A stretch of 64,000 nt of DNA, from positions 329,476-393,475 of the forward strand of contig NZ_AEYF01000048.1 of the NCBI RefSeq assembly GCF_000292525.1, written 5' to 3'. Below are positions 1 through 9,811 of this stretch, piece after piece. The notes under the pieces were generated by a model. That model was not told the DNA's origin, searched no databases, and saw nothing but the letters and a program-made list of their open reading frames with translations. A program made the position numbers and the translations under genes. This stretch comes from Rhizobium sp. CCGE 510 (lineage in GTDB: Bacteria > Pseudomonadota > Alphaproteobacteria > Rhizobiales > Rhizobiaceae). Position 1 is the stretch's first letter; each line of letters begins with the position of its first letter.

Positions 1-279
1 AACGCCCGCCTCAAGCAGCGCCCAGCGCCGCCTGCCTTCAAGTACAGGCATCTTGGTAATCTTGCGACCATAGGGCCAAGCTCCGCAGTGATCGATTTCG
101 GAAGGCTTCGGCTCAAGGGCTCCATCGCCTGGTGGATCTGGGGCTTTGCCCACATCTACTTTTTGATCGGAACACGGAGCCGCATGGCGGTCGCGCTGAG
201 CTGGCTTTGGGCATTTACCTCCGGACACCACTCTGCCCGTCTTATTACCCAGAAGGAGACGCTGAAGGACGAGGTCTAG
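1..279 (+). CDS. Type II NADH dehydrogenase, C-terminal end (partial)
   Basis: The frame is open from the first base of the window and ends at 279, so this is the last 92 codons of a gene that starts outside. The text matches the C-terminus of FAD-dependent NADH:quinone oxidoreductases (NDH-2), which pass electrons from NADH to quinone at the inner membrane face without pumping protons. Visible signs are the FKYRHLGNLATIG stretch, then GRLRLKGSIAWWIWGFAHI and YFLIG, the membrane-associating C-terminal part of this family. A GTG lies inside the frame at 88, but homology continues upstream of it, so it is not the start. The flavin and NADH-binding folds are outside the window. The family call is firm; the state of the gene is unknown. 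Confidence 0.85.
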   Translation, partial: NARLKQRPAPPAFKYRHLGNLATIGPSSAVIDFGRLRLKGSIAWWIWGFAHIYFLIGTRSRMAVALSWLWAFTSGHHSARLITQKETLKDEV

Positions 280-374
280 CAGGGATTCATCAGTGACGTG
301 GCGGAAGCACGCCACGCATTCGTGGGTATTGCGCGGAAAGACCTTGTCACCGGCAGCTATTGAAGGAACGACAC

Positions 375-560
375 ATGAGCGAGTTTTTGAAAGACAGCAT
401 TATCGTTCCACCGACCTCGACCGTGGAACGCGAGAATGGCGAGTGCCTATCTGAAGACCAGTCTGCAATAGACGTTGACGCGCTCGACGAGGCTGCGCGT
501 GCAAGCGTTGAGGGCCAAACGAATGCCATACGCGTCAGAGAGCCGCGTGTGAAAGCGTAG
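375..560 (+). CDS. Small hypothetical acidic protein
   Basis: A 61-codon reading frame opens with ATG at 375, preceded by GAAGGA seven bases upstream, which is a reasonable ribosome-binding site. The product is acidic, has no membrane segment or signal peptide and carries no motif I recognise. An in-frame codon at 360 would extend it but lacks a comparable Shine-Dalgarno sequence. It could equally be a chance frame in a long intergenic region. Confidence 0.3.
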   Translation: MSEFLKDSIIVPPTSTVERENGECLSEDQSAIDVDALDEAARASVEGQTNAIRVREPRVKA

Positions 561-921
561 GATTTTTCGGAAAGATGCCGTTTCCCAGAGACATTCATGG
601 GCTGTTCCATCGAAGGTCCAACTGTGGCACGGCCAGACTAAACCGACGCGCGCGCCAAAGACCTCGTGAAGCCGGACGTCGAAAAAGCCGACGGATCCGT
701 CGATCATCTTTCCATGTCCTCGTGGCTGCTTGGAGTCGGAGAGGCGGGACACAACGTGATTTGGAGATAAGTGTGTGGTGGTTTCCCTGTTGAGATACGA
801 ACGAGTTGCTGGATCTCACGATTTCACACATGGACCGTTTTCCGCGTGAAACCAGGATCTAAGACTCACAACGCTTGCCGGACGCCGCCGACGGAAGGGT
901 TTATCGAAGGAGGACAGACCG
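561..921. other. No gene seen
   Basis: I find no frame here with a credible start, ribosome-binding site or protein pattern. The stretch leads into the strong AAGGAGG at 908-914 that belongs to the SDR gene that follows. Confidence 0.5.
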
Positions 922-1607
922 ATGACGGCTCTCATGCAGGCAAAGTATGCGTGTTGGTGGGCGCGTCAAACCCGGTCGGTTTCTGTCTTGCGCAGTCTTT
1001 CCTGGAAACTGGCTATCGTGTCGCCGTAGGTGACCTCGACCCTTCAGACTTCAGTTCATTAACCGCAGTCTCGGGGGCGAATTTGTTTCCGGTTAAGGTC
1101 AATTTGAACAGGGACGTGTATGTCAATTCAATGGTCGATCAGGTCTACCTACGCTGGAGCCGGGTCGATATTCTGGTGAACATAGCCTTCCGTCGCCGTG
1201 AATGCGCCGATCCGCTTTCCGCTGCGGATCTTGGGCTTGATGCCGTCTCCAATCTGATAAGGGTGACAAGTGCTTTCGGCTCCCGCCTCCAGGGAGAGGA
1301 GCTCGCTGTTGTGAATATCGCGTGGTTTGACGAGCAGTCGCTGCTAGAGGCCGACCGCGAAGCTGTGCTCCAAGCGGCCTTGCGAACCACGACGAGTGCG
1401 ATGGCGAAGAAGTATTTCGACTCGGGGCTTCGGATAAACGCTGTTCATACCAGAAATGCGCGTTCGACATCTTACGTTCAAAGTGAGACGCTTAGGACAC
1501 TTGTTCAAGCTGTCCAATTCCTCGCAAATCCAGAACTGTCTGGAAAGCTCACGGGGAACGTCCTGCACATCGACCTGAAACCTGACGATAGTCTTTTCCG
1601 AGGATAA
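922..1607 (+). pseudogene. Short-chain dehydrogenase/reductase, frameshifted after codon 6
   Basis: An ideal AAGGAGG (908-914) precedes ATG at 922, but that frame, beginning MTALMQ, stops soon. The SDR-like frame is one base out of register. Restoring one G near 939 (CAG-GGC-AAA) joins MTALMQ to GKVCVLVGASNPVG. The body shows a Rossmann N-terminus with a glycine-rich loop (VGASNPVGF), an acidic residue after strand 2 (GDLD), and a weak ILVNIA in place of NNAG. The YxxxK catalytic pair is not clear: AKKYFDSGLRINAV stands where it would be. It is therefore either a pseudogene or a gene with a sequencing error. Even when repaired it may be a non-catalytic SDR. The substrate is unknown. Confidence 0.7.
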
Positions 1608-1790
1608 TTCGTAAAGAAATTAACTTGTCGTTAAGGTTGATAGTTTGAGCGTCAATTCGACGTGGAAATCCTAACAAGATGTAAAGCACTTTGCAGCTCC
1701 GCCTTCGAACATTCTTCCTCTTCGTTTAGGTCGAATAACTAAAACTCCAGAAATGGGTGGCAGTGCCCGCTTTAGTCATTTGGAGGTCCT

Positions 1791-4307
1791 ATGTTCGTCG
1801 ATCGCTTGCTATCCGCTTTTAGCATCCGAGCTAAAGTCTTATTAGTACTGGTGCCGCTGGTCATGATACTGGCGGCCGTCGGTGTCGTGAGCCTGCAGGC
1901 GACCGGATTGCTGCAATCTCGCCTTCGGCTATCGAGCGAAGTTCTTGAGACTTTGAGCGGATTTCGGGACGTCTCTGAGAGCATGAACCGGTTTTTGGCG
2001 CAGAGTTCGACGGAGAACCGCGATGTGGCCCTGGCAAGTCTAAGCGGGCAGGGCGCCACGATGCTGTCGCTTCAGGAAGCCGCCGCTGACGTTGGTAGTG
2101 ACACTCGTGCTCTTGAAAGCAGTGAGTCCGCGATGTCCGCTATTTCTGACAGCATGGACCGCATGTGGTCCCTGCACAACGATGAGCTGTCCATTCGTCG
2201 TGACGTTGCCGCCAGCTTGACCGAGATCAAGCAGGTCGCGGCCGACCTAAAGCTGGCCGCCGTTAAAGTCCGTGCGCAGGTCCGCAACGAGGAGAACTCT
2301 GGCAAAACGATGCTCAGAGAGGCTACCCGCTCAATCGACACGGCGGCAATCATGCAGCGGTTGTCGGAAAATTTGGTGAACCTGCAGGCCAGCGCGATGC
2401 AAACCCCCGAGGCACAGCAACAAGCGCTCATGATTAAAAAGGCGATGAAAACTGTCAAGCGCGTCGTTGCAGCGGGCGATGATGGACAAGCAGTCGCAAA
2501 CTTGGAACAGGCAATCTCCAGGGTCGTCGCTAATTCCGGGCTGGATAGCGCTTTCCTTCACAGCCTTGAGATCGACCTTAGTGCGTTTGCCCCGCGACTG
2601 CGAGATGACGCCATACAGCATATGATCGAGGGAACCCATGCAGTTCGAGCCTTGGATAAGCCATTGGCAGAATCGGAGACGCTCGTTGCGGCAGTGGCAT
2701 CAGTAGGCCAGGATGCCAATTCGATTGAGATTGAGATAAACAACCTGTTGCAGGCGGCCAGCACGGAAAACCAGCAGCGACTCGTTGAGCAACTTACGAA
2801 ACTAACGCGTGACACCGTAGCGGTTGGAGGCGTAGCCGGTTCATTGCCAGACTTCCCCAAAATGGAGGAGACCCTCTACTCACAGGGGGATGCCATCGAA
2901 CAGAATACCGAGAAGTTGGTCAAGATCGCGGAAGGGCGGCAGGCGCAGTACGCAGAGGCCGAGAAAACCGTCCAGTCGATATGGAAAAATCTCGTGTCGT
3001 TCGCGTCGACGCAGGAACATGACGCTCACCGGGAAAGCGATTTCGCCCGACTGTTGTCCGCAGCTGCTACCGTCTCGGGTGTCTTGGTCGCCCTCTTGGC
3101 TGGAGCCGGCCTGATGGCGACGTTGCGTGCGCCAATCGCACGGATCGCAAGGCGCATGCAGGGGCTAGCAACCGGTGATCTTCAATCAGACATCGTTGGC
3201 TGCCAGCGGAAAGACGAGATTGGCGATATGGCTCGCGCGCTTGAAGTTTTTCGCGGAAATGCGGTCTCCAAGCTCGAAGTTGAAGCACATGCGCAAAACG
3301 ACCGGAAAACGGCTGATCAGGAACGGACGGATCGTGAGTTTGAACGTGCTCAGCTTGAGAAAGAAGTGTCCAGCGCTGTGCAAACACTCGGGGAGGCACT
3401 CTCTAGATTGGCGCGGGGAGACATTTCGCAAACCATCGACCGCCACTTCCACCCCAATCTCGAACAACTGCGGCGTGACTTCAACCACTCACTGTCCGTC
3501 CTCAGGGATACGGTGTCCCATATCGACGAGAACACCCAACAAATCAAATGGGGAACCAACGAACTTTTCAAAGCCTCTGATGATCTGTCACGCCGGACTG
3601 AACGACAAGCTGCTTCTCTCGAAGAAACCGCCGCAGCCGTTGAGCAAGTGACTGCGACGGTGAGGAACTCCTCGGAGAATGCCTGTGAGACACAAGCGTT
3701 TGTTTCCGCAGTCAAGGAACATGCAGAGGGCGCGGCCATCATTGTAACTGATGCTATAAGCGCCATGGGGCGAATTCAGGATGCATCTTACAAGATCGGT
3801 CAGATCACAGGATTGATCGACACGATTGCATTCCAGACGAACTTACTTGCGCTGAATGCCGGGGTTGAAGCAGCTCGTGCCGGCGACGCTGGAAAAGGCT
3901 TCGCGGTCGTTGCACAAGAAGTACGCGAGCTTGCCCAAAGGTCGTCAGCCGCAGCGCTCGAGATCCGGCAGTTGGTTTCAGAATCTTCGTCAGAGGTGGC
4001 TGTCGGTTCGGATTACGTCGGCAAGACCGGGGAGGCTCTGCACAGTATAGCGGCATCCATCGTGCAGATTTCTGATCGCATCGACCAGATTGTGAGTTCC
4101 AGCCGCGAACAAGCGACTTCGCTGGCCGAGATCAATAACAACGTCAATGTTCTTGATCAGGGGACGCAACAGAATGCAGCCATGGCTGAGCAGACAAACG
4201 CTGCAACGAAGACGCTTTCTGATCAGACTGTTGAACTCAGCGAACGGCTTGCTGGGTTCAAGCTATCAGATGACAGGCCGCCTCATCGGGTAGGTCTCGC
4301 CGCATAA
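1791..4307 (+). CDS. Methyl-accepting chemotaxis protein
   Basis: This 838-residue transducer has a first membrane helix near residues 13-37 and a long, mostly helical periplasmic region of about 380 residues rich in Ala, Ser and Glu. The second helix is at about 421-444, followed by a HAMP domain (APIARIARRMQGLATGD...DEIGDMARALEVF). The cytoplasmic signalling hairpin carries the conserved tip IAFQTNLLALNAGVEAARAG near residue 680, with FAVVAQEVRELAQRSS after it. It would sense a periplasmic or membrane-proximal signal and control CheA/CheW. The ligand is not deducible. GGAGGT lies just upstream of ATG 1791 and is a good ribosome-binding site. No che genes are nearby, so it would work with chemotaxis genes elsewhere. 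The downstream periplasmic binding protein could be a ligand carrier, but that is inference. Confidence 0.95.
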   Translation: MFVDRLLSAFSIRAKVLLVLVPLVMILAAVGVVSLQATGLLQSRLRLSSEVLETLSGFRDVSESMNRFLAQSSTENRDVALASLSGQGATMLSLQEAAADVGSDTRALESSESAMSAISDSMDRMWSLHNDELSIRRDVAASLTEIKQVAADLKLAAVKVRAQVRNEENSGKTMLREATRSIDTAAIMQRLSENLVNLQASAMQTPEAQQQALMIKKAMKTVKRVVAAGDDGQAVANLEQAISRVVANSGLDSAFLHSLEIDLSAFAPRLRDDAIQHMIEGTHAVRALDKPLAESETLVAAVASVGQDANSIEIEINNLLQAASTENQQRLVEQLTKLTRDTVAVGGVAGSLPDFPKMEETLYSQGDAIEQNTEKLVKIAEGRQAQYAEAEKTVQSIWKNLVSFASTQEHDAHRESDFARLLSAAATVSGVLVALLAGAGLMATLRAPIARIARRMQGLATGDLQSDIVGCQRKDEIGDMARALEVFRGNAVSKLEVEAHAQNDRKTADQERTDREFERAQLEKEVSSAVQTLGEALSRLARGDISQTIDRHFHPNLEQLRRDFNHSLSVLRDTVSHIDENTQQIKWGTNELFKASDDLSRRTERQAASLEETAAAVEQVTATVRNSSENACETQAFVSAVKEHAEGAAIIVTDAISAMGRIQDASYKIGQITGLIDTIAFQTNLLALNAGVEAARAGDAGKGFAVVAQEVRELAQRSSAAALEIRQLVSESSSEVAVGSDYVGKTGEALHSIAASIVQISDRIDQIVSSSREQATSLAEINNNVNVLDQGTQQNAAMAEQTNAATKTLSDQTVELSERLAGFKLSDDRPPHRVGLAA

Positions 4308-4517
4308 GGCAGGCGTAGTCAGGTTCGAAGCATTCCGATGGCGGGCCATGCGGCCATTCGATCGAATGAAAGTCACATACCCCAGCGCACGATTCCGCTT
4401 CGATGCGCCGGTCTCTCTCCTGGTAGCTCTTTGTCGCGCAGGATTCAGCACGGCCCGGGCCAACCTTAAGACAACGAAACTATCATCCAGTGCTCAGACT
4501 TTGAAAGGTGTCTATCC

Positions 4518-5687
4518 GTGTGCGTACGTAAGTTGATAATTGGATTTTTTCTCGCTGCAACCCTGGCCATGCCGCTGACGGCGAAGGCTGGCGGGCTCAG
4601 TGAACTGCCGCGGGAAGAGCGAAAGACCTACGAGTTATTGGACCCGCGGTTGCCCACGGGAGAGTCTGTGTTTCGGAATTTCAGAGCAAAGCGAGCGCCA
4701 CCGTGGAAAATTGGTTACGCCTCAAGCTACGCTGATAACACATGGCGTGCGAACGTCCTTGATGAATTTACAAACAAGCTTCTGCCGACTTTCAAGAAGG
4801 CTGGGCTGGTATCCGAGCTCGTCGTTACGCAGTCCAATCTCGATGATAGCGCCCAGATCAGCCAAATGCGGCAGATGGTAGATGGTGGTGTCGACGCCAT
4901 AATCATATGCTGCTCCAACCTTACAGCGCTCAACCCGACAATAGAGTACGCCCATTCGAAAGGCGTTCCTGTTATCTCATACTCCGGTTATGTGACGTCG
5001 CCGTTCGCAATCAATGCGACAGAGAATAACATGCAAGGCGGTTTTGAGGCGTCAAAGTGGTTGGCGGAAGAGATCGAAGGCAGCGGCAATGTGCTGCTTG
5101 TGTCCGGAATCACTGGCTTCGCCTCCTCAGACAGCTTTCAGGCCGGCGCCACAAAAGCCTTGGAGTACTATCCCGAGATCAACATCGTCGGACAGGTTGA
5201 CGGGAAATGGACAGACAGCGTCGCACAATCCGAAGTTCAGAAGTTCCTTGCCACCAACCCTGGCCGAATTGATGGTATTATTGTTCAGTCGGGAGCCGAG
5301 TCTGGTGTGATCGACGCCGTCCGCCAGTCCGGGCGCGAGATAGTGCCGGTCGTGCTTGGCGGAGAGGCTTCGGCATCATGCTACTGGCGTAGGAATCCTG
5401 AATTTGTGAGCAGGAGCTTTCACTTCTGGCCGCCGCGCTCCGAGGCTCGTTTCGTATGGGACGTGATGATGCGTACTCTGGAGGGCCAAGGTCCGAAGAT
5501 ACAGTCCATTCTGCGACCGGCAATTCCTTACACGATCGATGATGTAAAAGCGGATTTGCCAGCCGATTGCGATCCCAATAGTGAAGACTGGCTCGAGCCG
5601 AAGGATGCAGCTTGGTGGACTGCTGACGCTGCCGCTAAATATTTCGACAATCCAGCAGATCCGCTTTCTTGGAGGCCAACAAACTGA
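4518..5687 (+). CDS. ABC transporter periplasmic sugar-binding protein (Peripl_BP_4 type)
   Basis: This 389-residue secreted protein opens with a Sec signal peptide (KLIIGFFLAATLAMPLTAKA, cleavage after AKA). It continues with a type I periplasmic-binding fold like ribose or xylose binding proteins: KIGYASSYADNTWRANVLDEF for strand 1 and helix 1, then QMVDGGVDAIIICCSN, KGVPVISYSG and a C-terminal lobe with IDGIIVQSGAESGVIDA. The start is GTG at 4518 with GAAAGGTG upstream. No permease or ATPase gene follows. A hairpin terminator sits 31 bases past the stop and IS66 debris comes next, so the rest of the transporter is either elsewhere or lost. Some such orphans feed chemoreceptors. The sugar is not predictable here. 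Confidence 0.88.
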   Translation: MCVRKLIIGFFLAATLAMPLTAKAGGLSELPREERKTYELLDPRLPTGESVFRNFRAKRAPPWKIGYASSYADNTWRANVLDEFTNKLLPTFKKAGLVSELVVTQSNLDDSAQISQMRQMVDGGVDAIIICCSNLTALNPTIEYAHSKGVPVISYSGYVTSPFAINATENNMQGGFEASKWLAEEIEGSGNVLLVSGITGFASSDSFQAGATKALEYYPEINIVGQVDGKWTDSVAQSEVQKFLATNPGRIDGIIVQSGAESGVIDAVRQSGREIVPVVLGGEASASCYWRRNPEFVSRSFHFWPPRSEARFVWDVMMRTLEGQGPKIQSILRPAIPYTIDDVKADLPADCDPNSEDWLEPKDAAWWTADAAAKYFDNPADPLSWRPTN

Positions 5688-5717
5688 TCTTGTACGCTGT
5701 ATAGGCGGCGAAAAGCT

Positions 5718-5741
5718 ACCCCGCCCGGCCTGGGGCGGGGT
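5718..5741 (+). terminator. Terminator-like hairpin after the binding-protein gene
   Basis: ACCCCGCCC and GGGCGGGGT form a perfect 9-bp GC-rich stem around a 6-base loop, 31 bases after the stop codon. There is no U-tract, so termination would need help or the hairpin may only protect the 3' end. Confidence 0.55.
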
Positions 5742-5892
5742 TGACGACATGAGGGGATGCCGCTGGTCGCGTCAGCAGGAATTCTAAAAACGATCCGGTT
5801 CCGATGGAACGTAAGCGCGAATTTCTGCGCACCTTCTGAAGCGCAGTGCTCTCAGGAATGAAGTGTCCACCAAAATAGGTGGACACCAAATC

Positions 5893-6075
5893 ATGGATGA
5901 AGATGCTCCTAAACTGCAGGTGCGGCTTGTTGGTCGCGACGGCCGCCGTCGATATGACCCTGCCTCGCGAGATCAGCTTGTCGCAGCGTGTTTAGAGCCC
6001 GGCGTTTCGGTCTCTCGACTGGCGCGGGAACACGGCGTGAATGCTAATCTCGTACGCAAGTGGATGAAGAAGACC
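5893..6075 (+). pseudogene. IS66-family accessory protein TnpA, N-terminal fragment
   Basis: The frame beginning MDEDAPKLQVRLVGRDG continues with RRYDPASRDQLVAACLEPGVSVSRLAREHGVNANLVRKWMK, the helix-turn-helix N-terminus of the OrfA/TnpA accessory proteins of IS66 elements. About 60 residues survive before the sequence passes into traG in another frame near 6072. No OrfB (TnpB), no IS66 transposase and no second end are present. A perfect 9-bp inverted repeat (GTGTCCACC/GGTGGACAC, 5863-5886) precedes it. This is the scar of an insertion followed by deletion. Confidence 0.75.
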
Positions 6076-7538
6076 GGGCTCTGCACGGCGACACGGACTG
6101 GATGAAACTATTACTAGCCGAAAAATTGTTTCCCGAGACCGGCGGCGTCGTCATCGGCGAGCGCTATCGCGTCGACCGCGACAGCACTGCATCCCAGCCG
6201 TTTCGCGCCGGCAGTGCCGAGACCTGGGGAGCAGGTGGCAAGTCGCCGCTGCTTTGCTTCGACGGCTCGTTCGGCTCGTCTCATGGCATCGTTTTCGCCG
6301 GATCGGGCGGCTTCAAGACGACGTCAGTCACGATTCCGACGGCGCTGACATGGGGCGCTGCGCTCGTCGTCCTCGATCCGTCGAAGGAGGTCGCGCCAAT
6401 CGTGTCGAAACACCGTGGCAACGCCAACCGCGACGTCTTCGTCCTCGATCCGAAGCAGTCGGAGATCGGTTTCAACGCGCTCGACTGGATCGGCCGCTTC
6501 GGCGGAACGAAGGAGGAGGATATTGCCTCCGTCGCATCGTGGATTATAAGCGACAGCGGTGGCGCCCGTGGGGTTCGCGACGACTTCTTCCGCGCCTCGG
6601 CCTTGCAATTGCTCACCGCGCTGATTGCCGACGTTTGCCTCTCCGGCCACACGACGGAAAGCGACCAGACGCTCCGGCAAGTACGCAAGAACTTGTCCGA
6701 GCCCGAACCCAAACTGCGAAAGCGGTTGCAGGAAATCTACGACGATTCAAGTTCAGATTTCGTGAAGGAAAATGTCGCGGCCTTCGTCAACATGATACCG
6801 GAAACCTTCTCGGGCGTCTATGCTAACGCGGTCAAGGAAACCCACTGGCTATCCTACCCGAACTACGCCGCCTTGGTGTCGGGAACGAGTTTTACGACGG
6901 GTGATCTTGCAGACGGAAAAACGGACGTGTTCATCAATCTCGATCTCAAGACGTTGGAGACGCATTCGGGCTTGGCGCGGGTCATCATCGGTTCGTTTCT
7001 AAACGCGATCTACAACCGCAACGGCGAGATGCGGGGGAGGGCGCTCTTCCTCCTCGATGAGGTGGCGCGCCTCGGCTACATGCGCATCCTGGAGACCGCA
7101 CGCGACGCCGGCCGCAAATATGGTATCATGCTGACCATGATCTACCAGTCGATCGGCCAGATGCGCGAGACCTACGGCGGTCGCGACGCTGCCAGCAAAT
7201 GGTTCGAGAGCGCAAGCTGGATATCCTTTGCAGCGATCAACGATTCCGAGACCGCGGACTACATCTCGCGCCGTTGCGGCATGGCGACCGTCGAGATCGA
7301 CCAGATCAGCCGCAGTGTTCAGTCGAAAGGATCGTCGCGCACGCGATCGAAGCAACTCGCCGCCAGACCCCTTATCCAGCCGCATGAGGTGCTGCGCATG
7401 CGGGCCGACGAGCAGATCGTCTTCACCGCTGGCAACCCGCCGCTCAGATGCGGACGCGCGATCTGGTTCCGCCGCGACGATATGAAGGCCTGTGTTGGGA
7501 CCGAGAAAATTCTACCGGTCAATTGCACTAGAGAGTAA
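6072..7538 (+). pseudogene. traG: TraG-type conjugative coupling protein, N-terminally truncated
   Basis: From 6072 the frame reads RALHGDTDWMKLLLAEKLFP and follows Ti/Sym-plasmid TraG (VirD4-like type IV coupling protein) to its end. The Walker A-like loop (AGSGGFKTTS) and Walker B (ALFLLDEVARLGY) are intact, as is the ETWGAGGKSPLLCFDG stretch before the P-loop. Coupling proteins are hexameric DNA-pumping ATPases that join the relaxosome to the transfer channel. The N-terminal 150-200 residues that carry the membrane helices are missing and are replaced by IS66 sequence, so the protein could not anchor normally. ATG 6102 or GTG 6060 could still give a soluble product. No relaxase or traC/traD gene is found in the window, so conjugation function here is probably lost. 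Confidence 0.85.
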
Positions 7539-7714
7539 ATTGGCGGCAGCCTCAGCTTTATGGTGCGCGAGCAGTCAAAATCTCGAAGCGAATGTGTCTG
7601 CGCTCGCTTATCCTTGCCGCGCTTCCGGTTCTACAGCACCGTTGCGAAAACTGGGGCCGGGCGAGGGCAGACCGATATTTAAGCTCGATGGGCCGCACGA
7701 ACTTTGCGCAGACT

Positions 7715-7979
7715 TTACGGCTTGCTTGACGCGAGGATCCCCCTGAGCTGAAGAAGGCCGGCTGCAACAGCGCCGAGCATTGGCGCAAATATATAAAGCC
7801 ACAGTTGAGAGAGTGCCGCCCCTCCTGCGAAAAGTGCTGGGCCGATCGATCGTGCTGGGTTCACAGAAGAACCAGAAACCGTGATACCGCCAAGGTGGAT
7901 CGCAACTAAGGTAAGTCCAATCGCCAATCGTGCGACAGCGCGCAAACCTTGTCCCAGTCCTGCTGTTGCGCCATGATAA
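7715..7979 (-). pseudogene. Aquaporin (AqpZ-like), C-terminal fragment
   Basis: Read on the minus strand, the last 87 codons match the end of bacterial aquaporins. They show a helix (AVARLAIGLTLVAIHLGG), the second NPA box as SSVNPARSIGPALF, and the final helix LWLYIFAPMLGAVAAGLL. The N-terminal half with the first NPA box is absent and no start codon fits upstream. The TTG at 7945 lies inside the fold. This is a remnant of a water or small-solute channel gene. Confidence 0.7.
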
Positions 7980-8765
7980 GCGCGCGAGGGATACGTTCAC
8001 GAAGAAGTCGAGCTGCCCCCGGTCAAGACAGGCACATGATCCTTGAGCCTCGCCGTAGTTCCAATCCGGTTCAGCTGTCTCGTGGCCCTCGACGATGAAC
8101 CGATTATCCGGTTTCCAAGGCAGATGCCCCGTGATCGGATCGCCACACATCGTGACATTCGTGCCCCATGCCGGTTCCGCGGATGCGGATGCGGCGGTTT
8201 CTACCCAGATGACGGCCGGTGTAAAGAAGGCACTGCGCTTGCACGCAATGTCTCGCGCAAGCTGACCGTCAAGGCAAACACCAGTGCGCGGCTGACGGAG
8301 GCACTTGCGGCGAGGACCGCAACTCACTTTCCACCCCGCAGGCTCAATACGATCCGACACAGGACGATCCTGAGCGCGATTGAATTACATGCTCATTCGC
8401 TTGTCCCGATCTCAGCTGTCCACATGTCTCGCAAATGTCGGGCACCCGACACCTATTGTCGGATTGTCGAGATTAGAACGTTTGTTCGCCGGTCTCTCCG
8501 CCAAATACCGATCAATCCGCCCATCGATAAACGAAACTCATCTTCTTGGAGCGTCTGAGCAGTTGGCATGGTGTTTGCTGATCCTGGTTACAAGCGGCAG
8601 AAAGCAGTCTGCATAATGCCGGTTCATGAAACGAACGGAACGGAGGCCACATGACGGTTCGTCATCGAACCGACGTTCTACCAAGCGGCCATGCATAGTC
8701 CGCCGGCGGAAGGGGTCAATCCCGACGTCACAGCTTGCAACCAACTCAATGAGAAGGAAAACGCT
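7980..8765. other. No confident gene
   Basis: The stretch from the aquaporin remnant to the phasin start has long frames on both strands, but none has a convincing start and family pattern. A minus-strand stretch around 7990-8270 has somewhat protein-like composition and may be old coding DNA. I do not recognise it. Confidence 0.4.
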
Positions 8766-9221
8766 ATGACCAAGATTTCCGAAAGATCCTTTGAAACGAT
8801 CGAAAACCCGGCGTCATCGCCGCTCAAGGTGCCAGATCAGTTGGGCGCATCCGTTGAAAAGGGGAACAAGCAGGTGACAGAGGCTTTTTTGAAATTTGCG
8901 TCCGGCGCTGAAGCGACACAGAAAATGCTGCCTCCGATCCTCGAAACGACAAGTCTGTTCGGCAACGAATTGTCGTGGAAGACGATCGCTGCACTGCAGG
9001 CCGACGCCGAGGCCGGCTTCTCGCATCTGCAAGCTTTGCTTAGCGCAAATTCGCCGTCGCAGGTCCTCGAACTGCAGTCGACCTTCCTGCGCAAGCGGGT
9101 TGAGACAAGTTTGCAGCACGCCAAGGAATTCCGGGTACTCGCAAGCAGGACGGTGGAGGAAATCTCAAAGCCGGTCAAGGATGCTTTTGACAAGGTGCTG
9201 ACGGACCTCAAGGCGACGTAA
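8766..9221 (+). CDS. Phasin family protein
   Basis: This 151-residue, helix-rich protein has no signal peptide and fits phasins, which coat polyhydroxyalkanoate granules in the cytoplasm and limit their size. The core pattern is the amphipathic run GNELSWKTIAALQADAEAGF, then LQALLSANSPSQVLELQSTF, then EFRVLASRTVEEISKPV, in the usual order for Phasin_2 proteins. ATG 8766 follows GAGAAGGAA and is preferred over the upstream in-frame codon at 8691. PHB storage is a usual trait of free-living and bacteroid rhizobia. The gene stands alone, with a hairpin in the convergent gap downstream. Confidence 0.88.
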   Translation: MTKISERSFETIENPASSPLKVPDQLGASVEKGNKQVTEAFLKFASGAEATQKMLPPILETTSLFGNELSWKTIAALQADAEAGFSHLQALLSANSPSQVLELQSTFLRKRVETSLQHAKEFRVLASRTVEEISKPVKDAFDKVLTDLKAT

Positions 9222-9364
9222 AACTGAGGAGACACCTAAATCGCCTGGACGGATCGTGATCGAAGCTTCTTTTGAGGAGTTTAAGACTATTTTTGACGAG
9301 TTGGTCATTGGGAGAGGATAGCTCCGCGGCAAAGACACCAATCGCTATGGCAACGATAGCAGCA

Positions 9365-9384
9365 GCCGCCCTTTTTAGGGCGGC
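9365..9384. terminator. Bidirectional terminator-like hairpin
   Basis: GCCGCCCT-TTTT-AGGGCGGC is a perfect 8-bp stem in the gap between the convergent phasin gene and the small secreted-protein pair. No strong U-run follows on either strand. Confidence 0.5.
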
Positions 9385-9392
9385 CCACTTTA

Positions 9393-9677
9393 TCAGTCGT
9401 CCATTTCAAAGGTGCGGTATTCGCCGCTATCGTTGTCGTAAACCTCGACCTCGACCTCGACCGAGCCTCCAGAACGCTGGATGCTTTGGACATCAACGTC
9501 ACGGTACTCGCCCGCTTCGTAGTCGTAAACCTCGACGGTCTGTCCCGATCTGACTAGATTGCCTTTGCCAATCTCGACCGCACCGCCAGAATCGCTATCT
9601 ACACCATCCCATGCGAAGGTGTTCGCCGGAAGCGATAGCGTCAGGACGGCGGCCACCAACAACGACTTCAATGGCAA
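9393..9677 (-). CDS. DUF5334-like small secreted protein
   Basis: The frame gives about 94 residues. It has a signal peptide (LKSLLVAAVLTLSLPANTFA), then WDGVDSDSGGAVEIGKGNLV and acidic repeats such as VEVYDYEAGEYRDVDV and VEVYDNDSGEYRTFEM. This resembles the DUF5334 family of periplasmic proteins, which have no known function. There is no ATG. TTG at 9677 or 9671 overlaps the stop of the upstream YHYH gene, which suggests translational coupling. The two would be made from one transcript and act in the envelope, perhaps as metal-binding or structural proteins. That role is a guess from composition. Confidence 0.65.
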   Translation of the reverse strand: MPLKSLLVAAVLTLSLPANTFAWDGVDSDSGGAVEIGKGNLVRSGQTVEVYDYEAGEYRDVDVQSIQRSGGSVEVEVEVYDNDSGEYRTFEMDD

Positions 9678-9811
9678 TGGTAATCTCCGGTCTTGTGATT
9701 GGTGTGGCAGCCGTTTGAATCCGTTCCGCCACTGTGAGCGGAAGCTGCCGAGACAGACAGCGAGAACGTGGACCATGCGACCAAGATTGCAATTGCGATT
9801 GCGATTTTCAT
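9668..9811 (-). CDS. YHYH-type small secreted protein
   Basis: This 47-residue protein has a signal peptide (MKIAIAIAILVAWSTFSLSV, then SAASA) and ends HSGGTDSNGCHTNHKTGDYHCH. The His/Cys-rich tail is typical of small YHYH-type envelope proteins in proteobacteria, and its three His and two Cys could bind a metal. The stop overlaps the start region of the DUF5334-like gene, so the pair looks like a two-gene operon. ATG 9811 is chosen because the signal peptide starts there. Confidence 0.7.
   Translation of the reverse strand: MKIAIAIAILVAWSTFSLSVSAASAHSGGTDSNGCHTNHKTGDYHCH

Noticed and set aside
7608..8360. Long minus-strand frame of 250 codons with some protein-like stretches
   Set aside because: It crosses the aquaporin remnant in another frame, lacks a convincing start and shows no family pattern; at most it contains old coding DNA.
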